Shown here in pieces: positions 1-12,227 of a stretch of 64,000 nt of DNA (the stretch's first letter is position 1; each line of letters starts with the position of its first letter). The stretch lies in contig CAXAMN010003747.1 in the NCBI GenBank assembly GCA_963970005.1, forward strand, positions 235,691 to 299,690, read 5' to 3'. This stretch comes from Durusdinium trenchii. Lineage: Eukaryota > Sar > Dinophyceae > Suessiales > Symbiodiniaceae. Below the pieces are notes generated by a model. The model saw only the letters and a program-made list of their open reading frames with translations. It made no database searches and had not been told where the DNA came from. The translations under genes were made by a program, and so were the position numbers.

Positions 1-130
1 ACTAGTAAGGCACTTGTTACTAGTAGCGATGCACTTGTTACCCGTAGCTTCTTGTTACTACTAGTAAGGCACTTGTTACTAGTAGCGATGCACTTGTTAC
101 TAATAACTTCTTGTTTCTAATAGCTTCTCT
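1..130. repeat. 59-bp tandem repeat of the CTAGTAGC family
   Basis: Two head-to-tail copies of a 59-bp unit (starting at 1 and 60) are followed by a partial third. Each is built from subunits of about 20 bp reading like CTTGTTACTAGTAGCGATGC. The same subunits recur near 5450, 36710, 37890 and 53750, so this is the edge of a dispersed family rather than a local satellite. Confidence 0.85.
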
Positions 131-1327
131 TTCTGTCCATGGATCAAAGAGCCAAGATATTGGACAGCCTTGAAATTCGTGGCTAACGCTAGAAACCTGT
201 AGGCGAGGGCAGAGTCAACCCGCCCTTCATCAAAAACATTGCCTCATTCCAGATCCCCTGGTGCCCCGCCGGTTAATAACTTCATATACCTCTGTGAATC
301 CCAAACGGGGCGCGCGGGGCCACACCTGTAAATAGCACGACCGTTGCAACCACCAAAGGTGGGTCCAACTACTGTAAATACGTTGCGCGTCAAGCAGCGC
401 TATGTAATGTCGCGTGGGTTTGCTCCGGCTGCTGGGATCGCACAACGCCAAAACAAGGCGTTCAAACGTGGAGGGCCCTCATAGTCATAGTATATGGGCT
501 GCTGGGTGAAGCAAATTGCAAAGGACATTGCCAGTGATGTGCATGTTGTTGTTTTCCGAGCAGAGCGTTGAAAAAATCTGCACCACTGACGGAAAAATGG
601 ACTGGGTCCACTAAGTCACTATCTAGCCCCAAAACGTGGCCACCCCTTCTTCCGAAGGCGCCCTGCCAAATTTGGGGTTCCGTTCTTGGGACCATGAAGG
701 TGCGCAAGTGCAACGGTTGAATTGGGCCACCATGGGATTTGATTTGGAATGATGGTTTTTGCGATAACTTGCTGGCCGCGTCTCAGTTTCATTTCCGCTG
801 TTTCCTTTCCAACCATCCCAAGGATTGGTTTGGCTGTTCCAGCACGAAGCATCGACCTCGGCTATTCATGGAACCTCACATTGACGGGGTGGCAACACTA
901 GTCAAAAAAAAGATTTGAAGGAGGGCGCAGCCAAACTGCAGATCAAGGTGATCAAGTTGAAAAGACACCCAGCATTCAGAAAAATCCGGCGGGATTTCCT
1001 TACAATCACTCGTTGTTTTCAAACTATGAACGGGCACCAATGCCGCACTACCCGGAAGCCGCATAGAGGCCGCAGGATGGAGTCTGATAAAGCGAAAAGA
1101 TTGGTAGATTAATTAAGAAGTCGGTCATCCGAACTTCTCCATGATGGAAGGAGGGAAAAGGGTACTGTACGTGAAATTAAGCGAATGATTTGCTGGCAAG
1201 GCATGAACTGCACAAAAGGATCTTTTTGAGTGTCTAGACCACAATAAAGCACAGAAGGTTTCCAGCCACTCAAGTTCTAGGCGGAGAGCAGTCCCGGAGC
1301 ACCTTGCTTGATGCTTTGCACTCAGCA
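131..1327. other. no gene recognised
   Basis: Both strands hold only short open frames without recognisable motifs. A Lys/Arg-rich frame at 915-1112 (+) is the longest basic one, but nothing identifies it. No tRNA- or rRNA-like sequence was seen. Confidence 0.5.
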
Positions 1328-1382
1328 AGAGAGAGAGAGAGAGAGTGTGTGTGTGTGTGTTGGATGTGCGCGCACACACACA
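1328..1382. repeat. (GA)n-(GT)n-(CA)n microsatellite
   Basis: A GA run passes directly into a GT run, followed by a TGCGCGCACACACACA tail that mirrors the GT run. It gives rise to a Thr/His/Ser-rich frame on the minus strand that is not a gene. Confidence 0.9.
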
Positions 1383-1778
1383 ACAAAAAAACTTATATAT
1401 ACATTATGCTAAATTATACACATGCACAGTATAAGTATAAGTAATCATTGATTGTTTGATTGTTCAGCTTGATTCGGGAGATTCGGTTGCTCAGTGACTA
1501 CTTGAGTGATCGTTTGTATCTTTTTATTTGAGAGATTGGGCAGCACGTGCTTACATAAGCCAATGATTCACTGCAAAAGATTCACTGTAATTCTGTAATA
1601 CGAGTTTAGGGCGTTGGGTGTTTTTCAACTTGAAGTTCCGGCGAAGGCACCCCTCGATGGGGATGACTCCGTGTTGGGCCGCGTGGTGGAACGAGCAGCA
1701 ACTTCGAAGCAACAGATTCTTCGGACCGCACGGAACACCGCAGAACAGAAGCACTAGAAAAGCTTATGGTTTAATGTA

Positions 1779-1928
1779 AGAGCGATGGCCTCCACCTTAG
1801 GAGCGATGGCCTCCAACCTAGGGAGCGATAGCCTCCACCTTAGGAGCGATGGCCTCCAACCTAGGGAGCGATAGCCTCCACCTAAGAGCGATGGCCTCCA
1901 ACCTACTAGCCATGGCCTCCAAGCTATG
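1779..1928. repeat. GATGGCCTCC tandem repeat, about 7 copies
   Basis: Seven near-identical copies of a 20-23 bp unit, GAGCGATGGCCTCCAACCTA with variants (GATAGCCTCC, CCTTAG), lie head to tail. Further copies lie at 5779-5890, 6668-6712, 6970-6988, 38117-38160 and 41720-41795. The CTACTAGC joint inside the last units links it to the CTAGTAGC family at position 1. Confidence 0.85.
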
Positions 1929-4205
1929 AGAAAAGTTTTTTCATTTGAACAAAGGTTGAAGATTCGGAGTGGTTGTCAGTTGCAAGGCTCGCCCGAGCGT
2001 GCTTAAATTAAGCTCAAAGACGGTTGTCAGGGACTGCTGGAATGCAACACCATGCTTGGATCGAGCACATGGCTTTGAAGGCTAAAGCTCAACGTGATTT
2101 AACCAGTCATTCTTCCAGGCTCCTGTTTGCTCATTGGCCAGGGTGCTATTATCCGTGGGTGCAAGTGGCACTGCTACCTGCAATGGAAGACCTTTGTACC
2201 TTTTTGTTCAAGAACAGGCCAGACGATTTCAGAATTGTGCTGTACACTCTGTTTGGCCCGTGGTTGATGGTACTTTGATGACCCGCCAAAATGAACATGA
2301 AATGCTACGCTGCTACAAGATGGTTTGGGGCGCTAGTTTTTAAATTACGTCACATTAAACCCAGGTACGGTGTTGTTTGGACATGAACATCGCAGGAGTA
2401 TTTTTGGGCAAGGAGGGGATTCCTCTAGCTGGGCTAATTGTGACTTTTGATGTTGGAGAAGGCGTCAAGTCAAGAAAATATGACAATAATTTTGGGTTCG
2501 CAGTTGGAGGCAGAAAGAAAAACTCGCGGCTTCAACGAACTCCTCGCTCCTCTACTGGCACGCATTGGACAGGCGAAAAGTTGGAGAATGTGAAAGAATT
2601 ACTGAAACATGGTAAAACACTGTTAAACCGAAGAACATTTGAGAAAAGCAGCTTAGGCTTAATGTGTGAATGTGTTCCTTTCGGTTCTGAGGCTTGAGGT
2701 CGTAGAGAGCTGGTCGGATCGAACTTGAACCCACTCGAAGGACATAGATCAGTGGAAGCAACCTACTGCTTTGGTAGAGGACGAGAGACGAGAGAGAATG
2801 ACGGCCGTGTGCGATGTCCGAAGCATTTCGTAATTGCGGATTTGCGTCGCTTTTGAGATGAACGTGGCTGTCTGAAAGCGCCAAGTGAGACACAGGCACA
2901 GTCAAAGTGCATCGCTCTAGAGCAAGGACGCTATTATTAGCTATATACTAGTAACAAAGGGCATCGCTAAATTGTTCAAAGCCATGATTGCACCTACTCA
3001 TGAAGGACCGCACGACAGAGTGCCCCATTTGCTTCGAGACGCTTTGGACTGCAACGCCTACTGCCTTCGTCAAACTGCTGGAAGGCGCTAGCGCAACGCT
3101 GGCCTCAAGATGCTCGGAAAGCTCTCCAATCCAATAAAAGGAAAAGAAAGGACAAAAGAAAATTTAGAAAAATAATGACGTAAAGGCCTCAAGTCTAAAG
3201 GTCCAAAAAAATGAATGGCAGAGAAAGGAAAGATAAGAACTAGCATCATGCTGCTTCAGTTGTTGCTTCATTTTGACTCATTTGTCTTGGATTTACACTT
3301 CTAGGTACTCAGGTGTCGAACCTCATCCAACCACCCAACCACATCAAACCACATCCAGGCTTAAAACAGGTGTTGAGCAATTTGTGGAAACCCGCAGCTG
3401 GCCTGCAGCTTTTTCATGCTCCATGATGCTATCCATGAGCAATCATGCGGTTGGTGCACTGCTGTTCAACATTCCATCACTGCGCCCCGACGTTACGAAG
3501 CTGTATTCGGTATGTATGCAATGTATATACATATATATATATATACATATTATATTACATACATATTACTTTGTACTACATTACTTGTTTTGGGCAACTT
3601 GGTTTAGTTCTTCGGTACATCAAAGTCGGGAAATGAACTTGGGAAAGCAACTTCTCCGCATCCGACTTGTTTCAACTGGATGTTTGTCAAGCATGGGTCA
3701 GGCGTGGAAGAGTGGGAGCATAGGGTACAACAGTTGAGGTGAGATCTGGTGAGTTTGTATTTAATGTATGTTAAGCTCGTTTTATCTTATTCTGGTTCTG
3801 CCTGCCATCCTCTCGCACTTTTTCTTGTGTTGCACAGATTGCACCGTTCATTTGCCATAGCCGTTCATTTCTTCTGTTGGCAACACCATTCAACATGTCA
3901 TAAAGTGCAGGTGGGCAGTAGAGCTACCTGCGTCGACAGACTTCCACTTGCTGATGGTCGAACCTACCAGGCAAGACTTTCATGCCTTGTAACATCCACT
4001 TAGACACTACGCCTGCCGGTGGACATTTGTAACACTGAACTTTCATTCATCAGGTGAAGTGGTTTGAACGTGGAGGACTTGGCTACACTCCATGGCCCTT
4101 TGCCTGACACAGTATGCATTGCTTTCAGCAAAAATTGGGTTTGTAGGTGACTTGTCCAGAAGTGTGTGAATCCCTGTTTGGCGGTTTCCACAAAGAATTG
4201 CAACA
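1929..4205. other. no confident gene; TA microsatellite inside
   Basis: Only short frames are present. A (TA)n tract at about 3522-3560 produces an Ile/Tyr-rich artefact frame. A lone CTAGTAAC repeat copy lies at about 2948. The segment could hold 5' exons of the methyltransferase gene that starts just downstream, but none could be shown. Confidence 0.4.
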
Positions 4206-6380
4206 GTGACGGCAAGGCCTGGCAGCTTCATGTTGGCCAAATACCTAGATGCAAAGCAGGAAGAGTTTGGGCCCCTGAGATGCCTGGAGCTGGATAAGCT
4301 GACCAAATGTTTGAACAGAGCACCCGATGTCAGCTTCATATTCTGTTTCAGAATCGCACCTTGTTTGAGGCTTGAGTTGAAGGAGAAGAAGCTCTTGGAA
4401 TTGGGTAGTGGAACCTGCAGCGCTTGGTACTCAGTTGGAGTTGTTGCTCAAAGCCCCGAGCTGATGACAAAATTCCTGAGCAGTAGGTTTGCCAAAGCAC
4501 AACGAAGAGTCCTTCCAATCAGGTTTCACTAATATGAGCTGTGGTCGTGGCAGTCAGCTGCAGTTTGCAAGATGAAAGAAGACTTGCTCACAGAAGTCAA
4601 TGCAGGGATGTGCAGGGACAGCGACAGTTAGAAGCAGTATCGCTCAGTATCGGTTGAGTGGCCGTAACAATGGCAGATCGGATGTTGACGCGCTCAGGTT
4701 GCAGGACTTGCAGCTGGGCTTCTTTGTAAAGAGGCGGAGCTGGAATTGATAAGAACTGAGTCGACAAGCACAAAGACAGATAAAGAAAGGAGAAATCAAC
4801 TTCCAATTAAAACAAATAAATTACAAATAAATAGTACAAACATAATGAATAACATGTATAAATAATAAGTTAGCTTACAATAACAATTACTAAGACACAG
4901 ACTACTTGATACGTTTGGGCTACCGCGCCTTGGTCACGGAAAGACTTCAGGTGGATTTGACGGATCGCTACGAGATCCTCGAAGAGTTGGATGTTTGGGA
5001 GACCCATTTGATTTCGTCCTTTGAAGCATTTGGAATCAACATGTATCATCAAAGATCATGCAGTTGCATGTGCATTTGCATTTGCAAAGTGTTGTAATTC
5101 CGCAACTTGCATTTTCAGATGTGACCTTCAGATCTGACTAAGGCAAGCATCCACTTTGCCTACCAAAACACCGATGCAGAGCTGAGGGCTGAGCTCTGAG
5201 ATCAGTTGTTCTCGGTGCCCAAAAGCGAATTTAGGCCATGTGTCCGAGCAAAGGCTGGAAGCGGGAAGTTGAAGCTGTTTTGGTATATATTTTGTGCTTC
5301 TGGGCAGGTCTTAGACTGGATGGACCTGGAGTTCACCGAGACGGCTTTTCGGCCGGGCCAGGCAGATATGGTCATGATGAGCGATGTGGGAAACCCAGAG
5401 GAAGCATGAGCCATCTCGGTCTTCCAGGAGAAACGCTTGTTTTTTCTTTGCTCCTAGTAGCGATGCCAGGAGCCCCTAATAGCTTCTTGTTACTAGTAGC
5501 GGTGCCAGGAGCCCCTGGTAGCGTCCTTGCTAGAGTGTAAAGGAGTTGTGGTCCTAGCCAAGCAGATTGCAAAGCAAACTCAATCGGCATCAAACGGATG
5601 TCGATGGTGTTGTCCCTGTGGGGAACCCCCGCACACCCAGCTAAATACGGCAAAGATACCGAACTGATGTGCCATGAAGTGGACGGTCAAAGGCACTCGT
5701 ACAGCTTCAGTTTGCAAACGCAAGTATAGACGAAACTGCTTTGGATCGCACGAGAGACAGACTTGGTCATCGCACTAGACACCTAAGAGCAACGGCCTCC
5801 AACCTAATAGAGATGGCCTCCAACCTACTAGCGATGGCCTCCAAACTAATAACAAAAGGAACCTAATAGCAATGGCCTCCATCCTAAAGTTGTTTTGTGG
5901 CCTCTTGCAGAACTGAGGTGGTGTACTTTGCGCACTTGCAAAGGCCCTTACTTCACACGCTGCTTTACTTGTGCACTGCCGGGCCACTCAGCATTTAGAG
6001 ATGACAGGGCTTACGGAGGCATGCAAACAATTGCAAAGATCTATCAACTTTTCTGAAGCTGTTCAGTTGAGCTCACAGGAGTCGACGCTCGTGCTTTGGG
6101 CAAACTGTGACAAGTGCGCAAAGGGGTTCGCATAAGAGCACTATTGTAGGGTACACTGAATACTGAGTACTGTATACTGCGTGCACTTGTATTGACAGGA
6201 CCATGTTTGTCACATGTTTTCACCACTCCTACGGAGGGTTGCAATGTTGCTGCTTTCAGGTATCCGGAGTACCAGCCGAATGTGGAAACCTTCATTGAGG
6301 TTTTGGAGCCGTTCTTCCAAATTACAGTGGAAGAGGTTCCGCACCGCTCACTGGATTTCCAGTTGAGCAAACTCGGGTAG
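4206..6380 (+). CDS. METTL21-like protein-lysine methyltransferase, multi-exon host gene
   Basis: Several short stretches in order resemble the Methyltransf_16 / METTL21 family, which are class I SAM-dependent enzymes that methylate lysines of chaperones and translation factors. About 4206-4300 reads MLAKYLDAKQEEFGPLRCLE, like the segment before motif I; 4353-4420 holds LLELGSGT, a motif I SAM site; about 4659-4690 reads VAVTMADR, like motif II. The best-supported part is 5308-5385 (ends SD), 5918-5977 (VVYFAHLQRPLLHTLL), 6079-6113 (ESTLVLWANCDK) and 6260-6380 (ends SKLG, stop). Joined, these read as the post-II region, the SDVVY motif and the C-terminal strands. Phases agree with donors GT at 5386, GC at 5978 and GT at 6114 and with AG acceptors, the first being AG|G. 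Exons between 4430 and 5308 and the start codon are not resolved. Introns contain dispersed repeats at 5446-5530 and 5779-5890. It could be a pseudogene. Confidence 0.5.
5446..5530. repeat. CTAGTAGC-family repeat copies inside an intron
   Basis: Alternating TAGTAGCGATGCCAGGAGCC and CTTGTTACTAGTAGCGGTGC units lie in the intron between the SD and VVY exons of the METTL21-like gene. The variant CCAGGAGCCCCTAGTAG also occurs near 9500-9530 and 37905. Confidence 0.75.
5779..5890. repeat. GATGGCCTCC repeat copies inside an intron
   Basis: Five copies of GATGGCCTCCAACCTA-type units with CTAATAG/CTACTAG joints lie just upstream of the acceptor at 5917. It is the same family as 1779-1928. Confidence 0.75.
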
Positions 6381-8721
6381 CAAGCTGTTGCGATGTCTTT
6401 TGAAAGGAGTGTTAAAGATTAATTAGACTCAGCAAGGGGCACAGGGAACATTTCCACACAATGGTACATACAGAGATCATGCGCATCTCTTTTTGTAAAG
6501 ATAGTTTGCAAGAGACCGTCAGTTAGACCCAGATTTTCTTCAGGAACGGCCACAGAAGGGCTGTGGAAGCCCGTGTGAAGTGAGAGAAGGCCGGTCTTGG
6601 AACAGCACACCTGCTGATTCAAAAAAGTTTCGAAGAGAATCTTCCGAGTTGCGAACAGTTGCACTTGGAGGCCATTGCTATTAGGTTCTAGGCCATCGCT
6701 ACTAGAAACAAAGAAAAGGAAGAAAGGTCTAATATTGTTTTGGCCGTTTAATTAACGGAAACTTTGAAGGGATGTTTCCAAGTTACGAAACGTTGCAGTT
6801 AGCGTGTACGTCGTCGCGTGCGCTTCAAAGGAAAGAGAAGTGTTTTTTTTGTGATAGAAAAGCGACGATTGCGGGACGTGCGGGAGCCTTCCCCAAGCGA
6901 TTTCTTGAATTGGATCGGACCTGCTAGCGATATTAGACCTTTCTTCCTTTTCTTTCTTTGTTCCTAATTACTGGCGATGGCCTCCCTAATATGCACTCTG
7001 TCATACTCTCCCCACTTCGCCCGGAGCTGCCAGAAGCCAATCTGCGTAACTCACTTCTTGCCTCACTCACTCCTTGATTCACTCGCTCCCTGCTCACTTA
7101 TTCCTTCACCCGCAGGCATGCATGCACTTCTTCATTCATTCACTCCTTCACTCATTTCCTCATACACTCATTCACTCACTAATTATCACACTACTTGTAC
7201 CCATCAACACATCAGGAAACAGCTGCAACACACTCAGCGCAGAGACATCACAGCATCAGGGGCCATCACGTCTCCGATCATCGCATGACCTTGCGTCACA
7301 CGACGACTCATTACTTTTGCTCATCAACCACACCACAGTTCTGCAGATTCTACAGTCTACATGTGTTGAAACTTCCCCCTGCAGCTTTGCTGGAGAAATC
7401 CGGAGGATTACCTTGTACCCACTCAGTATTTTTACATGTAGACAAATGAGTTTAGGAAGAAATGCCTTCCTGCAACAGAGATTGTGCTCATCCAAGGCTT
7501 AGGGCTGCAATTTTCCTCTAGGTCCCTAGGTATGACTCGAAATCACATGTGTTTGAGTCCTTTCATGTTGAGTGAGGCGACATGATCAGGTTCGGAGATT
7601 CCGAGATGACTCGATGAGTGATTTTGGAACTCTGAACAGGGGTACTGTGTTTTTCATTGTTCTAAAGTGCAGACAACGTCATGTAACATCATGGGTGTTC
7701 TAGTTTCTTTAAGAACCGCTCAGCTGTTGATTGGCCACTGTGGCAGAGGCAACATGACGCTGCGCTCCCTGCGGCTCTTGAATGCCAGAGCCTAAAGGGG
7801 CCTGGAATTTGTCGGCGTATATCGTTTTGGTCTGCGTAAGCTGGCCGTATGTATTTGCCCTATTTTGCAGTTCAATTTTGCATCGTTTGGCGACTGCGAT
7901 TTATATTTAAGCGTTTTTCACCTGCATTTTTTCTTTTTGCCTGTCGAAGACATTGCCTTGTGGCATCAAAAAGATGTTTGTGGCATTCAAAAGACCGGCT
8001 AAATGACTTCTATCGGCCAAGCTTCACAGGCGGAGTTGGCTGGGAATGAGCTGGCACGAGCAAAGGCACGCCAACACCAAACACCAATTTTTCCCACAAA
8101 AACAGATCGAAATATAAAATGTGAAGCTAAAAGAAAAGGGCTGGCGAGTTAAGAAGAACTCAACAGCCTCTCATTCAATCCAATTTGTGACCCATGGCAG
8201 GTCTTGGGCCCTGGCGAAAAATGCATCAAGCGCTGCTTCTTTTAAGCTCCGTGTGGTCCAAGAAGTTTCTGTTTTAAAACCCGAAGTTCTCAAAATTCTG
8301 TTTAAAAATAGGTTTAAAATGTGTCTTAAAGTTTCTCCCCCTTGAAAGATGCCTCTCGGAACATGCGGATGGTATGCGTCTTTGCGTCTTGTGAAATAAG
8401 CCAGATGCAGCGACGCACGTGAAGCCTGCGTCGATGAAGAGTTTTGCCGAATTAGTGAAGGCTTCAAATCGAAAACAAAAGAGAAGGACTTGCAACTTTT
8501 CACAAATGGAAGTTGTAGGCCATGCGGCCATGCTTTGCGTGCTCACTTCAGTCGGACATTCCACTGTGAAGTTGGTGCACTTGAACACAGCTTCCAGGCG
8601 CCGAGAGCATTTTCCATGTGAACTGTGCACATTTCTTTTGCTTCGACTGCGCGAGCCAGCAGTACCTAGCTCAGATAGGTGCAGAAAAATGGGTCCAATC
8701 TCCTGACAGTGGCTGAGGTAC
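6381..8721. other. no gene recognised; repeat fragments and ACTC-rich stretch
   Basis: Contains repeat-family copies at 6668-6712 (minus orientation) and 6970-6988, and a degenerate CACT/CATT tetranucleotide-rich stretch at about 7045-7200. Other frames are short and featureless. Confidence 0.4.
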
Positions 8722-8892
8722 ATGAAACAACAAAGCCAGCAGGTGAGCGAATACTTCTGCCCTATTTGTCGTGCCCAAGCGCACGAGGCGTCATGTTGTA
8801 TACGTTGCCACAAGCGTTGCCACATGTGTTTCCGAGCAGCTTGCAGGAGTTCTTTTGGGAAGTTACAACTTGCAGGTCATGCCTATGCCTGA
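8722..8892 (+). CDS. small Cys/His-rich reading frame, possible zinc-finger exon
   Basis: A 56-codon frame starts at an ATG and contains CPIC, then CCIRCHKRCHMCF and a final AAC: nine cysteines and several histidines within about 35 residues. The spacing is not a standard RING, PHD or CCHC finger, so the class is unknown. It may be an internal exon of a longer gene or chance. No neighbours help. It is too short to trust without homologues or transcripts. Confidence 0.25.
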   Translation: MKQQSQQVSEYFCPICRAQAHEASCCIRCHKRCHMCFRAACRSSFGKLQLAGHAYA

Positions 8893-10300
8893 CATTGCCG
8901 TGAATCCTCGTTTATGGTGCTGTCCTCGTGGCAAAGTTCTTGGTTGGAAGGCTTTAGTCGCGTTTTAGCAACAGGTGCGCAATTGTCTCACAACTTGCGA
9001 TCAGGTTTCAATTTTTGGACGTCACGCGTTCAGGAGCAAAATCCAACCAAGGGTGTGACAACTAGTGCAACACTGTGGCATACTTTGCCTACATATTCTG
9101 TCAAAGCAAGAGCGCATGAGGACAATTGGATCAGAACACGGCAGTCCAAGCACTAGAGGCTCACAGAAGTTTCACAGTGGATGAATCGGATGAAGATCGG
9201 ATGCAATAGATGAAGACTTAGAAGATCGTTGACTCGAGAGATCCAGCCCAGACCATATTGAGATTTGAGCATCACAGGAGTCGAATTTGTGCAATGTGGT
9301 GTGGTCGTCACCAGTGAAGGCTATGCTGCCAATTGACACTGAGCGGCTCCATTCTGCCTTGCAAGACGATGGGTGCAAGTCTTAGCATCTCACTCGGACT
9401 CTCTACAACTCGCAAGGCATGGGAGATATTATAGAGAGAATAGAGGTGTTGAAGTCTTCAAACAGTTCATGAAAAAGACGGGTGCCCTTGGATCGTCCGC
9501 TACTAGGAGCAAAGGCGCTACTAGGGGCTCCTGACCTTCGGTAGTAACCATGTTGGCAGGTTTGCACCCTGGGCAAAGCACGGCCACATCTCGGAGCTTC
9601 ATTTTTGGATGCCTGGTGGCCTTTTGGAGTGGCGCTGCCCTTGGACTTTCAAAGAACAAACTGTGTTGATTTCCGTACGTTGAGAAAAGCGAATGGCCGC
9701 GGTTTGTAGTGCTGTAAAATGATGCGTGGAACCGATTTGTGAAGTGGAGGTAGTGTGGTGACCTTCTATGGTGTGTGTGTGTGTGTGCGCGGTGACATGT
9801 GTGGTGAAGTGCGCAAAGCATGGAGCAGTGACATCCAAGACGTCGCTTAGCCAAAATCTCGAAGAAAACTCCAATGTTAGAGATCGCTGGCAGCGTCGCT
9901 GGTTTGTTTTCTCTAGACATCTCTACCTCATACAGCCACATATCCTGGATTCTGAACTCCTTTATGTTTCTGTCCTTTTGTCTCTGCTCTGCACTATTTC
10001 CCTTGTTTTGCTTTGCTGTTTAGGCTTTTGACAATACAAGTAATACAACCTATATTTTGGAGACAATACTCTCCACTTCCAAGCCTCCAATCATCTCAGT
10101 TACTCGCACTTGCTATCCTCATATTCCTGCGCTCTAACTGTGTAGGGGACGAAGCCCGTAATGTGCGGGGATCATATGGGATGATGGTAGAATGTGGTGT
10201 GAATAGATGCGGATAGAGATGGATAGAGTATAGAGCCTAGAGAGTGAAGAGAGTGCAGACTCAAGACTAGAGTGGCTAGAGTCTTGATTGCGGCAAGGGT
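8893..10300. other. no gene recognised
   Basis: Only short frames and a (GT)n run at about 9769-9788. A repeat-family copy (TACTAGGAGC...CTACTAGGGGCTCC) lies at 9500-9530. Confidence 0.45.
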
Positions 10301-10400
10301 CTCACTTGCGACACCAAAACTGACTCACTTGCGACACCAAAACCTACCCAGGACAGACTCACTTGCGACACCAAAACGGACTCACTTGCGACGCCAAACC
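10301..10400. repeat. CTCACTTGCGACACCAAAAC repeat, 4 copies
   Basis: Copies start at 10301, 10324, 10358 and 10381 and directly abut the (CTA)n tract on its left. The reverse-complement form, GTCACAAGTGAG, occurs three times at 23250-23315 directly after another (CTA)n tract, so tag and trinucleotide tract form one composite unit. Confidence 0.85.
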
Positions 10401-10732
10401 TCCTACTACTACTACTACCACTACTACTACCACTACTACTACCACTACCACTACTACTACTACTGCTCCTACTTCTACTACTACTACTACCACAACTACA
10501 ACCACTACGCATACTACTACTACTACTACCACTACCACTACCACTACCACTACCACTACGACTACCACTACCACTACCACTACTACTACTACTACCACGA
10601 CTACTACTACTACTCCTACTCCTACTCCTACTACTACTACTACTACTGAGACTACGACTACGACGACGACTACGACTACTACTACGACGACGACTACTAC
10701 TACTGCTACTCCTCCTACTACTACTACTACTC

Positions 10733-10774
<42 letters not shown>

Positions 10775-10897
10775 TCGCTACGCCTCCTACTACTACTACT
10801 ACTACCAATACTACGACTACTACTACTACTACGACTACTACTACTACTGCTACACCTTCTCCTACTACTACTTCTACTACTACTACTACTACTACCA

Positions 10898-10929
<32 letters not shown>

Positions 10930-11396
10930 ACTAATACTAGTACTACTACTACTACTACTACTACCACCACGCGCACGGGCACACGGGCACACAACAAAAC
11001 ATACGGGCACGCACGGGCATACGGGCACACGGGCACGCGCGGGCATACAGGCGCACGGGCACACACGGGTACTACCGCTACTACAACTACTACGCATACT
11101 ACCACGTCTACTGTTACCACTACTACTACTACCACTACTACGACTACTACTACTACTACAACTACTACTACTACTACCACTACTACTACTACTACTACTA
11201 CTATTACTACCACTACTACCACTACTACCACTACTACCACTACCACACCACTACCACTACCACCACCACTACTACTACCGCTACCACTCCGACGACTACG
11301 ACTACTACTACTACTACCACTACCACTACGACTACCTACTACTACTACTACCACCACTACTACTACTACTACTACCACGACTACTACTACGACTAG
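10401..11396. repeat. (CTA/CCA)n trinucleotide satellite with a CGGGCACA island
   Basis: About 1 kb of ACT/ACC/ACG trinucleotides gives Thr-, Val- and Ser-homopolymer frames in all phases, none of which are genes. At 10971-11070 it is interrupted by about 100 bp of CACGGGCACA/CGGGCATA units. The same CGGGCGCA/CGGGCACG words flank the (CTA)n tract at 23172-23250. Confidence 0.95.
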
Positions 11397-11445
11397 GGCT
11401 CGGATTTAATTTAGCAATTGTTGTTTTCTTTTTCCCGAAAGCACC

Positions 11446-11640
11446 TGCGAAGGGTTTTTCCTTAAGCACTGCTGCCTATTTCATCTTCCTTAATCTCTTT
11501 CTCTTACTTGATCTTCCCCACTCTCTCTTCCTTACTCTCTTTCTCTTACTTCATCTTCCCCACTCTCTCTTCCTGACTCTCTTTATCCTACTTCACCTTC
11601 CTTACTTCATATTCTTTACTAACTTTCTCCTACTTCACCC
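11446..11640. repeat. CT-rich tandem repeat
   Basis: Degenerate units of about 50 bp such as CTCTCTTCCTTACTCTCTTT and CTTACTTCATCTTCCCCA are repeated at least twice, then decay into CTACTTCACCTTCC words. Confidence 0.7.
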
Positions 11641-11830
11641 TCACAACATCATCATCTAATCATCACCTCATAGGTTATCATATCATATCAGGTTATAATA
11701 TCATATCACATCACATCAATGTCATAACATATCATATCATATCATGTTTTAATATCATATCACATCACATCAATGTCAGATCATATCATCTCATATCATG
11801 TGATAAAATAATATCACATCACAACATAAC
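11641..11830. repeat. (ATATC)n pentanucleotide satellite
   Basis: Repeated ATCATATCATATCACATCAC words with a longer internal period that includes CATCAATGTC (about 11717 and 11769). Confidence 0.85.
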
Positions 11831-11884
11831 ATATGAAGTAGAAGTATCAGATCAACAATATCAAAGTACATCAGAAGTAGATAT

Positions 11885-11985
11885 TGATAGGTAGGTATTG
11901 ATAAGTGGGTATAGACAGGTAGGTGTAGGTAGGTAGGTGTAGATAGGTAGGTGAAGATAGGTAGGTGAAGATAGGTAGGTGTAGA
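11885..11985. repeat. GATAGGTAGGTG minisatellite
   Basis: About six copies of a 14-bp unit (GTAGATAGGTAGGT, with GAAGATAGGTAGGT variants) create a Pro/Tyr/Thr-rich artefact frame on the minus strand. Confidence 0.85.
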
Positions 11986-12178
11986 CATCTTCCTTAAGAC
12001 ACCTACCCAACTTCACCTACCCAACTTCTTCTTTATTCTTCTCTTTAGGCGGCGGGGCGGTGCGAGCAGGTCTTACGAAACGCAACCCTCTCGTGGAATC
12101 GTGGCCATCGATCGCGCGCGCGTGTGGTGAGACGCGAATCGCGTTTGTCCGTGAGCAACCCTCTGCGGAGATCGTGCG

Positions 12179-12188
12179 NNNNNNNNNN
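12179..12188. other. assembly gap (10 N)
   Basis: Ten undetermined bases. The gap lies inside a repeat-rich interval, so the true distance between its flanks is unknown. Confidence 0.99.
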
Positions 12189-12227
12189 TTGTTGCTAATC
12201 GCCTTATAATTGCTGCTGCAATGGTTT

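Noticed and set aside
1-130. CRISPR-like array
   Set aside because: Repeats are contiguous without unique spacers of constant length, and the DNA is eukaryotic.
10276-11409. Long open frames of 270-350 residues across the (CTA)n tract
   Set aside because: They are homopolymer-like Thr, Val or Ser frames open in every phase because of trinucleotide repetition, not genes.
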